A stretch of 32,370 nt of DNA from Bacteroidota bacterium (GCA_947476645.1 CANJRM010000026.1:1-32370); one strand, 5' to 3'. Counted from the stretch's first letter, positions 16,883 through 25,190 are shown. The notes: a model not told the origin generated them from the sequence alone. Program-made: numbers and translations.

Positions 16883-17833
16883 TCAGTGCTGAATGATTTC
16901 AAAGATATCACGGTCATATTTTGCTGAAGAAACATCAAACTTATCGTGCTTTACAGGAATGATAATGTCGGTAGCTTCGTTGTCATCGCCATAGTAGATA
17001 GTTAGCTTAACACAAAAATCGCTGATATCGGCAGGTGAGTAGTGCTCATCTAATTGCATCATTACAATTGTTTTGCCGTCTTCAATGGCGGTGGTATTTG
17101 TGTTTAGCGGAACAAGTACCATATCGGGAGTTGAAGTTGGAATTTTTGCGGTTACATTATTTCGTTTCAGTTTGAACTGGAGAGTAGCTGTTGAATTTTC
17201 GGAGGCGTAAGTGAGTGTGCCCAAAAGGTTTTCTTCCTTGAGTTCTGCTAATGGGTTAGTCGTAGCCTTCCGCGAAGTGAAACCGATAAATCTTTTTTGA
17301 CGCACGTTTGGAATAGCCACCTTTAAACCGCCATACGAACAGGAGAATATTTCTTTACCAGTGAGTAAACTGAATCGTTTAATAAAATCTTCCTCGGTAT
17401 CGTTTCCTTCTTTGGTGGCAAGTATAGTATTGTCTTTAAATTCTATTTGAGTAGCCACAAACTGTGTTTGCCACGAAATAGTTTTAGTATCTAATACCGT
17501 TTGACCGCTTATTTCATACACCTTTTCTTTGTTGACAGAATCGGCAAAGCAAAGTTCCGTCTTCTTGATTTTGAGCAGCAAAGGAATTTTTTGCTGTTCC
17601 TCATAAGCGTTTATCATTTCGTAGCTAGTGCTACTCTGCTGTATGCACACTTTGCCATTTTGGTCAAACACTTTTACCGAACTGGTGCCAGTGTCCACAT
17701 AGAGCGAAGTGCCGCTTATAGTTTCGGTTTGAGTTGCTGTGTTTTTTGCAGAGCGCTCTTTACAAGCTGAAAGAAGAATGACTGCTGTAGTAACACAAAG
17801 TAGAAAGTGATAAGATTTGGTGAATCTTTTCAT
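16883..17833 (-). CDS. lipoprotein of unknown function
   Basis: 316 residues. N-terminal signal MKRFTKSYHFLLCVTTAVILLSAC carries a lipobox (LLSAC, Cys24), so the mature protein is lipid-anchored, probably periplasmic or outer membrane. After a short linker (KERSAKNTATQTET) the chain is beta-rich: SLYVDTGTSSVKVFDQNGKVC, KIPLLLKIKKTELCF, NTILATKEGNDTEEDFIKRFSLLTGKEIFSCSYG, TATLQFKLKRNNVTAKI, TIVMMQLDEHYSPADISDFCVKLTIYYG. I recognise no enzyme motif. It lies 84 bp upstream of the collagen-like gene in the same direction, so the two could be co-transcribed, though the gap also allows a separate promoter. Confidence 0.65.
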   Translation of the reverse strand: MKRFTKSYHFLLCVTTAVILLSACKERSAKNTATQTETISGTSLYVDTGTSSVKVFDQNGKVCIQQSSTSYEMINAYEEQQKIPLLLKIKKTELCFADSVNKEKVYEISGQTVLDTKTISWQTQFVATQIEFKDNTILATKEGNDTEEDFIKRFSLLTGKEIFSCSYGGLKVAIPNVRQKRFIGFTSRKATTNPLAELKEENLLGTLTYASENSTATLQFKLKRNNVTAKIPTSTPDMVLVPLNTNTTAIEDGKTIVMMQLDEHYSPADISDFCVKLTIYYGDDNEATDIIIPVKHDKFDVSSAKYDRDIFEIIQH

Positions 17834-18007
17834 AGTTTTTAGAATTAATACGAAGATAAAATAGAACGCGAAAAGGCGAATGAAATTTTATGGGGAGAGG
17901 AAAAACCCTTAGATAGCATACCCATCACTATCTGATTCACCCTAAGATAACGTCTCAGTTTATGCTGTATTAAGTTCTTTTCTTTGCCGTGTTCAAACAG
18001 ATCATGT

Positions 18008-18460
18008 ATGCAGGTACAAAATAATTTTGAATTAATCTATCATAGCATGGCGGCAGAGGAACTAAACCCTGCCGATGTGCTGAACATCTTAACTGAATGT
18101 CGCAACTTTAATACGCCCAACCGCATTACGGGCTGTTTGCTTTTTCACAACGGTGAATTTTTGCAGATACTGGAAGGAGAGGAGGAGGTAGTACTTGAGT
18201 TGTTTGAAAAAATAAGTAAAGACCCTCGCCACACACATGTGCGCCTGATAAGTCAGGGGGCTATAGTGAAAAAATCGTTTGCGCAATGGAGTATGGCTTT
18301 CCACGAGCTTAAAAACGTAGACTTCCAAAAGCTAAATGATACACTTGAATTGGATGATTTCGAAAATTTGATTGATGTAATTGACAAACCCACCAAAGCC
18401 AAACGAATGTTTGCCTTTATTGCCAAAGACATACTGGAAGCCAGTATGCGCTTTAAGTGA
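18008..18460 (+). CDS. stand-alone BLUF blue-light photoreceptor
   Basis: 150 residues from the ATG at 18008; an upstream TTG adds 8 residues of no family likeness. The BLUF domain spans about 7-98. FAD-binding and photocycle residues are all present: Y11 (LIYHS), N35 in the CRNFN helix, Q53 (FLQILEG), W94 and M96 (FAQWSMAF). Other family marks are ITGCLLFHNGEF and DPRHTHVRL. BLUF proteins bind FAD and rearrange a Tyr-Gln hydrogen bond under blue light. There is no fused output domain, so it should signal through a partner; the ~50-residue helical tail (NVDFQKLNDTLELDDFENLIDVIDK) is the likely contact. No cyclase or EAL protein is nearby. Convergent with folD. Confidence 0.92.
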   Translation: MQVQNNFELIYHSMAAEELNPADVLNILTECRNFNTPNRITGCLLFHNGEFLQILEGEEEVVLELFEKISKDPRHTHVRLISQGAIVKKSFAQWSMAFHELKNVDFQKLNDTLELDDFENLIDVIDKPTKAKRMFAFIAKDILEASMRFK

Positions 18461-18484
18461 TTTTACACCCCATGGGTAACAAGA

Positions 18485-19354
18485 TTAGCCCTTTGCCGAC
18501 TTCAGTGTATTTAGTAACAGTGAAACCACCGTCATAGGTCCCACACCACCGGGCACAGGAGTAATGGCAGAACACTTAGGAGATACTTCATCAAACAGCA
18601 CATCGCCTTTTAAACGCCAGCCGGCTTTAGCAGTCGCATCATTTACACGCGTAGTGCCTACATCAATTACCACCGCGCCTTCTTTCACCATTTCACCGGT
18701 AAGAAAACCGGGTTTACCGAGAGCTGCAATAATAATATCGGCTTGAAGGGTAATCTCTTTGAGGTTCTTTGTTTTGCTATGGCAAACAGTTACTGTGCAG
18801 TTACCAGTTTTGCTTTGTCCGCTCATTAATATACTCATTGGTCTGCCTACAATATTACTTCTGCCAATCACTACACAATGTTTTCCTTCGGTAGAAATAT
18901 TATAGCGCTCCAGTATTTTAGTAATGCCCAGCGGAGTTGCAGATATATAAGCATTCATACCCAAGGTAACCTTGCCCACATTTACCGGATGAAATCCATC
19001 CACATCTTTTTGCGGGTCAATAGCCATAATGATGTTATCGGCATTGATATGTTTAGGTAAAGGAAGCTGAACAATAAAACCATCTATTTCTGTATTAGCA
19101 TTCAACTTCGAAACTTCGTTCAGTAAAAACTCTTCGGTGATGGAATCATCAAATTGCAGCAGTGTTGATTTAAAACCTACCTGTTCACACGCTTTTACTT
19201 TGTGACCAACATAAGTTAAACTGCCTCCATCGTTACCTACAAGAATTGCCGCCAGGTGAGGAGCGCGTTTACCACTTTGTATAATCTTATCTACCTCTGT
19301 TTTAATTTCAGCTTTTAGTTCGTCAGCTAATTTTTTCCCGTCAAGAAGAAGCAT
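18485..19354 (-). CDS. folD: bifunctional methylene-THF dehydrogenase/cyclohydrolase
   Basis: 289 residues, the usual FolD length. It interconverts 5,10-methylene-, methenyl- and 10-formyl-tetrahydrofolate with NADP in the cytoplasm. Key motifs: Y48-V-G-H-K52 (active-site Tyr/Lys), QLPLP (96-100), [11 protein letters not shown] (117-127), TPLGI, the Rossmann segment [13 protein letters not shown] (161-173), [16 protein letters not shown], and [13 protein letters not shown]. The typical PCTP Cys is replaced (ISATPLGI), a tolerated variation. It starts 26 bp after the proS stop codon on the same strand, so the two form an operon-like pair. Confidence 0.96.
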   Translation of the reverse strand: MLLLDGKKLADELKAEIKTEVDKIIQSGKRAPHLAAILVGNDGGSLTYVGHKVKACEQVGFKSTLLQFDDSITEEFLLNEVSKLNANTEIDGFIVQLPLPKHINADNIIMAIDPQKDVDGFHPVNVGKVTLGMNAYISATPLGITKILERYNISTEGKHCVVIGRSNIVGRPMSILMSGQSKTGNCTVTVCHSKTKNLKEITLQADIIIAALGKPGFLTGEMVKEGAVVIDVGTTRVNDATAKAGWRLKGDVLFDEVSPKCSAITPVPGGVGPMTVVSLLLNTLKSAKG

Positions 19355-19380
19355 GCTCTAATTTATTTTGTCGTTAATAT

Positions 19381-20853
19381 TTAATACGCTCTCGCAAATA
19401 CCACGCGTTCTTTACTCGGGCTTCCGGTAAATACACATTTGCCGTCTTCCTGTTTATTATTTAAAGGTATGCAGCGAATAGTTGCTTTCGTCAACTCTTT
19501 AATTTTTTCTTCAGTAGCAGAAGTTCCGTCCCAATGTGCCGAAATAAATCCCGGCTCTTCAATGGCTTTCAAAAATTCATCCCAAGTATTTGCTTCACGA
19601 ATATGAGTATCACGAAAAGTTTTTGCGCGGTTGTAAATGTTCGACTGAATATCTTCTAACAGTTTCTCAATATAATTTCCAATTCCTTCAAACTGCTGAA
19701 CCGATTTCTCTTTCGTATCGCGTCTTGCTACCTCAACTGTTCCCGCATCGTAATCGCGCATGCCCATAGCTAAACGAACAGGCACACCTTTCAACTCATA
19801 CTCGGCAAATTTAAAGCCCGGGCGTTTGGTATCGTCCTTATCAAACTTCACTGAAATGTTTTTTGCTTTGAGTTCAAGCAGGAGAGGAGCAAACTTCTCT
19901 TCAATCTTTTTCAAATCTTCTTCGCCTTTAAAGATGGGAACAATAGCCACCTGAATAGGTGCGAGCATTGGAGGCAGAACCAATCCTTCATCATCGCTGT
20001 GCGCCATAATTAAAGCACCAATCAACCGCGTAGAAACTCCCCATGATGTAGCCCACACAAATTCTTCTTTGCCTTCTTTGTTCGCAAATTTTACGTCAAA
20101 TGCTTTTGCAAAATTTTGACCGAGGAAATGCGAGGTGCCTGCTTGTAATGCCTGCCCATCCTGCATCATTGCTTCAATGCAATAGGTATCTAATGCTCCT
20201 GCAAATCTTTCGTTAGGAGATTTTTTTCCTTTCAACACCGGCATTGCCATCCACTTCTCTGCAAACTCGGCATACACATCGAGCATGCGTTCTGTTTCCT
20301 CAATAGCTTCCTGTGAAGTAGAGTGAGCGGTATGCCCTTCCTGCCAAAGAAATTCGGCAGTGCGCAAAAATAAACGCGTGCGCATTTCCCAACGCACCAC
20401 ATTAGCCCATTGATTAATCAACAACGGCAAATCGCGATATGATTGAATCCAGTTTTTGTAAGTGTTCCAGATAATAGTTTCAGAAGTAGGACGAATAATT
20501 AATTCCTCTTCAAGCTTTGCATCGGGGTCAACAATTACGCCTTTACCATTCGGGTCGTTGATTAAACGATAGTGTGTAACCACCGCACATTCTTTTGCAA
20601 AACCTTCTACATGCGAAGCTTCTTTACTCAAAAAACTTTTAGGAATAAGCAAAGGGAAATACGCGTTTACGTGACCCGTGTCTTTAAACATTTTGTCGAG
20701 GGCAGCCTGCATTTTTTCCCAAATAGCAAAGCCGTAAGGTTTTATAACCATGCAACCGCGTACACTGCTGTGGTCGGCTAATCCGCTTTTTACAACGAGG
20801 TCGTTATACCACTGTGAATAATCGTTAACTCGGGAGGTGATTTCTTTTGCCAT
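19381..20853 (-). CDS. proS: prolyl-tRNA synthetase, eukaryote/archaeal-like type
   Basis: 490 residues, the short class lacking the INS editing domain. It charges tRNA-Pro with proline using ATP. Class II motifs: [17 protein letters not shown] (motif 1 area), RPTSETIIW and [24 protein letters not shown] (motif 2), [17 protein letters not shown], and a motif 3 region [27 protein letters not shown]. An anticodon-binding domain follows (VAIVPIFKG ... [24 protein letters not shown]), then the type-specific C-terminal domain ending VVFARAY with the family's terminal Tyr. The zinc-site cysteines at the C-terminus are partly lost ([15 protein letters not shown]). folD follows on the same strand. 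Confidence 0.96.
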   Translation of the reverse strand: MAKEITSRVNDYSQWYNDLVVKSGLADHSSVRGCMVIKPYGFAIWEKMQAALDKMFKDTGHVNAYFPLLIPKSFLSKEASHVEGFAKECAVVTHYRLINDPNGKGVIVDPDAKLEEELIIRPTSETIIWNTYKNWIQSYRDLPLLINQWANVVRWEMRTRLFLRTAEFLWQEGHTAHSTSQEAIEETERMLDVYAEFAEKWMAMPVLKGKKSPNERFAGALDTYCIEAMMQDGQALQAGTSHFLGQNFAKAFDVKFANKEGKEEFVWATSWGVSTRLIGALIMAHSDDEGLVLPPMLAPIQVAIVPIFKGEEDLKKIEEKFAPLLLELKAKNISVKFDKDDTKRPGFKFAEYELKGVPVRLAMGMRDYDAGTVEVARRDTKEKSVQQFEGIGNYIEKLLEDIQSNIYNRAKTFRDTHIREANTWDEFLKAIEEPGFISAHWDGTSATEEKIKELTKATIRCIPLNNKQEDGKCVFTGSPSKERVVFARAY

Positions 20854-20935
20854 AAAAATGTTGGTACGATGTTTCTGTTAATGTTAAAGTGTGCGCGAAA
20901 ATATTAAAAACGTTCACGCTTAAACCGAATTGAAA

Positions 20936-20943
20936 TAAATTTG
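20936..20943 (+). promoter_or_regulatory. -7 box for the Tyr/Gln-rich secreted protein
   Basis: TAAATTTG matches TAnnTTTG and lies 20 bp before the ATG. The following TCG is shared with the box at 23514-23521. No clear -33 element. Confidence 0.4.
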
Positions 20944-20963
20944 TCGTACTTAAAACAAAAACC

Positions 20964-22613
20964 ATGAACCGCTTCCTCATTCTTCTTTCCACCACTCTGT
21001 TTTTGGTAACAGGAATTTCGCAAAACTCTTTTGCACAAAGCGATGATGTTTACTATGACCCTAATAAAGATAAAGGGGTTCAAAACAATCCGCAGCAAAC
21101 GAATCAGAACAACAATACTGACGCACAGCAAACGAATACGCAAACAGAATCGGCTGATAAAACAGATGGATACAACAACGATAATCCTGCTTACAAATAT
21201 GACCCGCGCGATAATTATTCTTCGAACACGAATGATTACTACGCATCGGATGCTAGTTCTTACGATGATGATTACGATTCGTATTACTACACCACGAACT
21301 TACATCGTTACTATGGTTCCAACTACGGAGTGAGTTATTACAATTACAGTTTCACGCCTTCGTATTATTACGGTTACAGCAATTGGAATTCGCGTGTGGT
21401 TGTTTCTGTAAGCCCTTGGTATAACGATACCTGGTGGAGATGGAACCGTCACCACCATACTACTGTTTATGTTTACGACCCTTATTACGACCCATACTAT
21501 GATTGGAACATGGGATGGAACAGCGCTTACTATACTTACTCGTGGGGAAATCCTTATTGGGGAAATTATTCGTGCAATTATGGTTGGGGTTATAACAGTT
21601 GGGCTTACAACTGGGGTAACGGTTGCGGCTATGGCGGTTATTACAATCCTTATTACTACGGCTACAACAGCGGTTATAACAATGGCTACAACAACGGCTA
21701 TTATAACGGGTATAACAACGGTTACCACGATGGCTATAACACGGCCAGCGGTTACAATCCTTACTACTATTACGGACCACGCCATCACAAAGACATGGAT
21801 ATTCCGGGCAAAACCAATGACGGCACTACAAGTTCTACTAAAGCACATGTAACCAGTGGCACATCGGTGAGCAGAACTCCCGTTGACCTGCATAATGTAG
21901 ATGTTCCGAGAGAAGGAATTCAAAAACCAATTAATCAGAATACGGGTGTGGTGAAACCTAGAGATGGAGTACTTATAAATGCAAATACTGCTTCGCCATA
22001 CAACGAAAAGAAACCCGATGTAGTGGTAAAGCCAAGTGAACCTGTTACACAAGCACCTAATGGCTGGCAGAATAACAATGTGCAACAGCGCGATAACAAT
22101 TTAAACGTTACACCGCGTCAGGAACCAAAAGCATGGCAGCAGACTAACAGCAATCCACCTGTTGAAAGAGCACAGCCAAAGGAAAACAACGGATGGACTT
22201 CAACGCCTCCGCAAAATTGGAGTAATCATCCTGCACAGCGCGACAACAGCATTAACGAAAGACCAAGAGATAGTAATTTGGAAGGCCGCTCGCAACAGCA
22301 ACCAAGAGAAAACAGATGGAACGAACAGCAACGACCTGTTGAGCAACCGCGCAATGTTGAACAGCCAAGACAAATGGAACAACCGAGAAACTATCAGCAA
22401 CAACGCCCTGTGGAGCAGCCTCGTCAAATAGAACAACAACAACCGCGACAAATGGAGCAACGCAGAGAAGTTCCTCAACAGCGTAATTTTGAACAGCGCC
22501 CAATGGAACAGCGCGCACAACCGCGCAACGAACAGCCGCGCAGCAATTTTCAACAGGCTCCTCAAAGAAATACTGCTCCCTCAAATAACGGAGGAAGTTT
22601 GAGAAGACATTAA
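20964..22613 (+). CDS. secreted low-complexity Tyr/Asn/Gly- and Gln/Pro/Arg-rich protein
   Basis: 549 residues with a signal peptide (MNRFLILLSTTLFLVTGISQNSFAQ). Residues about 26-90 are Asn/Gln/Asp-rich; about 90-275 extremely Tyr-rich, with YNNGY/YNGY repeats near 233-260; about 275-390 a Val/Pro/Asn linker (TPVDLHNVDVP, GVVKPRDGVL); about 390-535 Gln/Pro/Arg/Glu repeats of the EQPRxxEQPRQMEQ kind; the tail is SNNGGSLRRH. No enzyme motif. The composition suggests a disordered or adhesive, possibly cross-linked, envelope or matrix protein. A 54-codon copy of the 3' end lies at 24836-25002. Closely spaced divergence from proS. A terminator follows. Confidence 0.7.
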   Translation: MNRFLILLSTTLFLVTGISQNSFAQSDDVYYDPNKDKGVQNNPQQTNQNNNTDAQQTNTQTESADKTDGYNNDNPAYKYDPRDNYSSNTNDYYASDASSYDDDYDSYYYTTNLHRYYGSNYGVSYYNYSFTPSYYYGYSNWNSRVVVSVSPWYNDTWWRWNRHHHTTVYVYDPYYDPYYDWNMGWNSAYYTYSWGNPYWGNYSCNYGWGYNSWAYNWGNGCGYGGYYNPYYYGYNSGYNNGYNNGYYNGYNNGYHDGYNTASGYNPYYYYGPRHHKDMDIPGKTNDGTTSSTKAHVTSGTSVSRTPVDLHNVDVPREGIQKPINQNTGVVKPRDGVLINANTASPYNEKKPDVVVKPSEPVTQAPNGWQNNNVQQRDNNLNVTPRQEPKAWQQTNSNPPVERAQPKENNGWTSTPPQNWSNHPAQRDNSINERPRDSNLEGRSQQQPRENRWNEQQRPVEQPRNVEQPRQMEQPRNYQQQRPVEQPRQIEQQQPRQMEQRREVPQQRNFEQRPMEQRAQPRNEQPRSNFQQAPQRNTAPSNNGGSLRRH

Positions 22614-22637
22614 TCTCTTGTTTGGTGTTTAATGGTT

Positions 22638-22669
22638 AAACGGAATCAGCAATGGTTCCGTTTTTTTTT
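22638..22669 (+). terminator. rho-independent terminator after the 20964-22613 gene
   Basis: AAACGGAA (22638-22645) pairs with TTCCGTTT (22656-22663) and continues into a run of T residues. It lies 25 bp past the stop. Confidence 0.85.
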
Positions 22670-22730
22670 GTAACGAAGGGTAGAGGTGAAGACTTCCTAA
22701 AAACATACGAGATGGAACACGCTCTGGCAG

Positions 22731-22754
22731 CAGGGTCTCGAGACGAAGACCCTG
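22731..22754. repeat. CAGGGTC...GACCCTG palindromic repeat, copy B1
   Basis: CAGGGTCTC-GAGACGAA-GACCCTG. The same family occurs at 24799-24832, 25353-25386 and, degraded, at 24210-24235. Confidence 0.75.
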
Positions 22755-22778
22755 TGTAGACAATAAGGCTAAAGACTT

Positions 22779-22988
22779 CTAAGCAACTGTAAACTCGAAC
22801 TTGCTGCTGTATTTTCTTACCTGCCCGTTTTTAAGGGTAATACATAAGTTGTTGCCTTCCCATACGGCTTTGGTTACATCTTCACCAACCTCAATGGTGG
22901 TGCCGCTGAACTTATTGCAAAGCGCTCTTACGTTTTTCCCTTTTACTTCTGCTACTCCGTATTTCGGATATTTGGTTTCCCATGCCAT
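22779..22988 (-). CDS. small hypothetical protein, 69 aa
   Basis: A compact beta-rich protein without signal or membrane segment (MAWETKYPKYGVAEVKG ... TTIEVGEDVTKAVWEGNNLCITLKNGQVRKYSSKFEF). The strand pattern and Gly/Trp turns suggest a small barrel or SH3-like fold; I recognise no family. The equivalent segment was deleted from the diverged copy of this region at 24836-25162, so it is dispensable at least there. Confidence 0.6.
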   Translation of the reverse strand: MAWETKYPKYGVAEVKGKNVRALCNKFSGTTIEVGEDVTKAVWEGNNLCITLKNGQVRKYSSKFEFTVA

Positions 22989-23083
22989 GTTACTAAAGTA
23001 ATAAAAAAATCAAAAAGTAAAAAAAGTAATTCCGGGTCATTCTTGCGTATGGTTAGTGCTTTATATGGCGCAATCCCGTTGCT

Positions 23084-23428
23084 CTAACTGACAAAGCCGA
23101 ATTTGCGCATGAGCATCATCCATAAGAAATAGACCACTGCGGTAAGGATGGCCGAAACTAAAAGAGCCGGATAGAACCGCGTTACTTTTAGCAGCAGGGG
23201 CAGCGCCATGAAGAACACCAGTGATGGAATAACCATCAGCAGAATTTCCCAGGATAAGGCAGCTACCTTTTGATTGTCTTTGGTGTCGACATAGATCCAA
23301 ATGAAAGCCAGGAGTGAGGTGAGCGGTAAGGATGCCAGCACTGCCCCAAGCGTAGTAAACCGCTTACCTGCTTCGGAAATACCCACTACCAACAGCGCGG
23401 TAATGATTACTTTAAGCATAAAATACAT
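23084..23428 (-). CDS. DUF3147-like small membrane protein
   Basis: 114 residues with four predicted membrane helices: LKVIITALLVVGISEAG, LGAVLASLPLTSLLAFIWIYV, ALSWEILLMVIPSLVFFMALPLLL and FYPALLVSAILTAVVYFLWMMLM. The lineup SEAGKR...LGAVLASLPLTSLLAFIWIYVDTKD..KVAALSW is what I recall for DUF3147, an uncharacterised inner-membrane family. The ATG at 23428 is used, but the one at 23419 (MLKV) fits equally. The first 46 codons also exist as a fragment at 25003-25140, with three synonymous changes and one V-to-A change. Confidence 0.75.
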   Translation of the reverse strand: MYFMLKVIITALLVVGISEAGKRFTTLGAVLASLPLTSLLAFIWIYVDTKDNQKVAALSWEILLMVIPSLVFFMALPLLLKVTRFYPALLVSAILTAVVYFLWMMLMRKFGFVS

Positions 23429-23493
23429 AGACGAGGATTGTGGTGCAAAAATATAAACTATTCTAAAGCAGCAGGGGAAAGATTTGGAACAGC

Positions 23494-23521
23494 TTGAGTA
23501 AAAAACTTGATATTATATTTG
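23494..23521 (+). promoter_or_regulatory. promoter for the sigma-r4/alpha-CTD-like gene
   Basis: TATATTTG (23514-23521) matches the TAnnTTTG -7 box; TTG at 23494-23496 is a candidate -33 element 17 bp upstream. The ATG follows 15 bp later. Confidence 0.45.
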
Positions 23522-23536
23522 TCGAAAACAACGTTT

Positions 23537-24184
23537 ATGAGTAAAGGTCAGAACACACCAGAGGATGTGATGATTTTTGAAGCGAAAAAATTTTTGCATG
23601 CTATTTCAAGTAGTGAAACGATTGAAAAATTTCAGTTGCGAGACCGGGAAACAGACTTTCTGAAATTGAAATGGGTATATGGTTTTAATAATAAACAACT
23701 TGCCGAAAAATATTCTTTATCGGAAGAGAGAATAAGGCAGATAATAGATAAAGCACATATTAAATTGTTTACGCGATTACAAAGAATGATTGAAGGGACT
23801 TTTTACGATAATCAATCAACTGTTCATTTACAACAACCGCTGAAGCAGGAAGTAGAAAAAATGGAAAAGGAAAAAGTTAAACTTAGAATCGAAAACGAAA
23901 AACTGACACAGGAAAATGAAAAGTATAAAGAAAGGTTTAAGCAATTAAGTTGTAATGAACAATTGAAATTCAAAGAGCTCGATTTGTTGCAGAAGGGTCT
24001 GCATGAAACAGATTTACCTAAAGATGTTACAGACCTGTTAAACTACAAAGCGAAGATTAAAGTGGTGGGTGAACTGATGAACTTTAAAGCCCAGTCCTTG
24101 CTTTTTATTGATGGTATGAACGTAAAGAAATACGAAATCATTATGGCTTTCGTTAGAAAGAACAGGCTGAAAATGCGTGATTAA
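23537..24184 (+). CDS. sigma-70 region 4-like HTH, coiled coil and RNAP alpha-CTD-like protein
   Basis: 215 residues from the ATG at 23537. Residues about 33-82 (LRDRETDFLKLKWVYGFNNKQLAEKYSLSEERIRQII) fit a sigma-70 region 4 helix-turn-helix. Residues about 102-158 are a charged coiled coil (EVEKMEKEKVKLRIENEKLTQ). Residues about 162-215 (VTDLLNYKAKIKVVGELMNF..QSLLFIDGMNVKKYEIIMAFVRKNRLKMRD) follow the helix-hairpin-helix pattern of the RNA polymerase alpha C-terminal domain. No sigma region 2 is present, so it is not a full sigma factor. DNA binding and contact with transcription are inferred. An XRE gene follows on the same strand after a dispersed repeat. Confidence 0.65.
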   Translation: MSKGQNTPEDVMIFEAKKFLHAISSSETIEKFQLRDRETDFLKLKWVYGFNNKQLAEKYSLSEERIRQIIDKAHIKLFTRLQRMIEGTFYDNQSTVHLQQPLKQEVEKMEKEKVKLRIENEKLTQENEKYKERFKQLSCNEQLKFKELDLLQKGLHETDLPKDVTDLLNYKAKIKVVGELMNFKAQSLLFIDGMNVKKYEIIMAFVRKNRLKMRD

Positions 24185-24209
24185 TTTATCTGCGCAATAC
24201 GGATTACTA

Positions 24210-24235
24210 TCGGGACGAGGCGGAGAATGCGGGAC
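24210..24235. repeat. degraded B-family repeat
   Basis: CGGGACGAGGCGGAGAATGC resembles the loop and right arm of copy B2 (CCGAGGCGGAGACCCTGCGG) but has lost the left arm. Confidence 0.4.
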
Positions 24236-24237
24236 TA

Positions 24238-24330
24238 ACGAAATCATAGACTTCTGTTTATTTAAAGTTCCAAGTCATTCCCGCTAAGCACAGCGGGATG
24301 AAATACCTTCGAAAGACTGGAACAGTGGGA
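24238..24330. repeat. ~90-bp dispersed repeat, copy A1
   Basis: ACGAAATCATAGACTTCTG ... TTCCAAGTCATTCCCGC ... GCGGGATGAAATACC ... ACTGGAACAGTGGG. Aligns over its whole length with copy A3 (26705-26797) and partly with A2 (25917-25976). It contains CCCGC/GCGGG arms. An open frame from 24298 reads through it into the next gene and is not a true N-terminus. Confidence 0.85.
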
Positions 24331-24381
24331 AATTGTACGAAGGCGAAAATTTATTATGTTAGAACCTCAAAAATATTTTTT

Positions 24382-24792
24382 ATGAAAAAACATCATGAGG
24401 AGATGTTAGACAGAATAAACGAAGCAATTGCAAAAAAGCTGGTCGAGATTGGAATAAGTGTGGAAGAATTGGAGGAGCGAATACAAAATACTCCCGAACA
24501 AGAAAAACAGAATGCGGCTCAAGAGTTGAGAGAAGAAGGAGAGCAGATTCGTAAAAAGAGAGAAGAAAAAGGCTACAGTGTTAAACATTTAGCAAAGCTG
24601 GCAGACGTATCGGTGAAAGCAGTAAATTCACTTGAAAAAGGAGACGGAAAAATTTTGATAACTGAATTTTTCGATATCATGAAAGCTTTAGAATATGAAT
24701 ACCGTGAGTTATGTGCTGATGTAGTAAGCAGCACGGGTATAAACTACTATAACTACAAAAAAGGTAATGCCCGACCTGACAATAGATTATAA
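24382..24792 (+). CDS. XRE-family transcriptional regulator
   Basis: 136 residues from the ATG at 24382 (MKKHHEEMLDRIN), preferred over an in-frame start inside the repeat. The N-terminal ~60 residues are helical and highly charged (IAKKLVEIGISVEELEERIQ), probably a coiled-coil dimerisation part. A Cro/CI-type HTH follows: EQIRKKREEKGYSVKHLAKLADVSVKAVNSLEKGDGKILITEFFDIMKALEYE (about 53-106). The tail is short and polar. Target unknown; it may act on neighbouring genes or on itself. Confidence 0.75.
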   Translation: MKKHHEEMLDRINEAIAKKLVEIGISVEELEERIQNTPEQEKQNAAQELREEGEQIRKKREEKGYSVKHLAKLADVSVKAVNSLEKGDGKILITEFFDIMKALEYEYRELCADVVSSTGINYYNYKKGNARPDNRL

Positions 24793-24798
24793 ACTTCA

Positions 24799-24832
24799 CC
24801 CCGCAGGGTCCCGAGGCGGAGACCCTGCGGGG
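24799..24832. repeat. palindromic repeat, copy B2
   Basis: Perfect 12-bp arms CCCCGCAGGGTC (24799-24810) and GACCCTGCGGGG (24821-24832). It abuts the displaced gene fragment that starts at 24836, so it marks a recombination or insertion junction. Confidence 0.9.
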
Positions 24833-24835
24833 ACT

Positions 24836-25002
24836 CAAATGGAGCAACGCAGAGAAGTTCCTCAACAGCGCAATTTTGAACAGCGCCCTATGGAGCAACG
24901 TGCTCAACCGCGCAACGAGCAACCGCACAGTAATTTTCAACAGGCGCCTCAAAGAAATACTGCTCCCTCCAACAACGGGGGAAGTTTAAGAAGACATTAA
25001 TC
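24836..25002 (+). pseudogene. 3' fragment of the Tyr/Gln-rich secreted protein gene
   Basis: 167 bp aligned without indels to 22449-22615, including the stop codon. The 54 encoded residues (MEQRREVPQQRNFEQRPMEQ...SLRRH) differ by one Arg-to-His change, although 15 bases differ; 14 of the 15 are synonymous. The frame is open upstream through repeat B2 to an ATG at 24767 overlapping the XRE gene, giving a chimeric 77-codon ORF, but no signal peptide or body of the protein is present. It is a remnant of a diverged copy. Confidence 0.88.
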
Positions 25003-25162
25003 ATAGATCCAAATGAAAGCCAGGAGTGAGGTGAGCGGGAGAGATGCCAGCACTGCCCCAAGCGTAGTAAACCGCTTACCTGCTTCGGAAATACCGGCTA
25101 CCAGCAGCGCGGTAATGATTACTTTAAGCATAAAATACATAGACGAGGATTGTGGAGCTAAG
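25003..25162 (-). pseudogene. 5' fragment of the DUF3147-like gene
   Basis: Aligns without indels to 23291-23450 (offset 1712). It carries the first 46 codons of the membrane protein plus upstream sequence. Six bases differ in the coding part, in four codons, three of them synonymous. Compared with the intact locus, 22616-23290 is missing, so this and the preceding fragment form one internally deleted copy in the original order and orientation. Confidence 0.88.
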
Positions 25163-25190
25163 GTATAATTAATTCGAATGGCTTTAAGGC

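Noticed and set aside
21300..22085. 261-codon minus-strand ORF rich in Val/Ile
   Set aside because: Antisense of the Tyr/Asn-rich coding region; no domain or start context.
24767..25000. 77-codon ORF treated as an independent gene
   Set aside because: It fuses the end of the XRE gene region, palindrome B2 and the displaced 3' gene fragment; no signal peptide or promoter.
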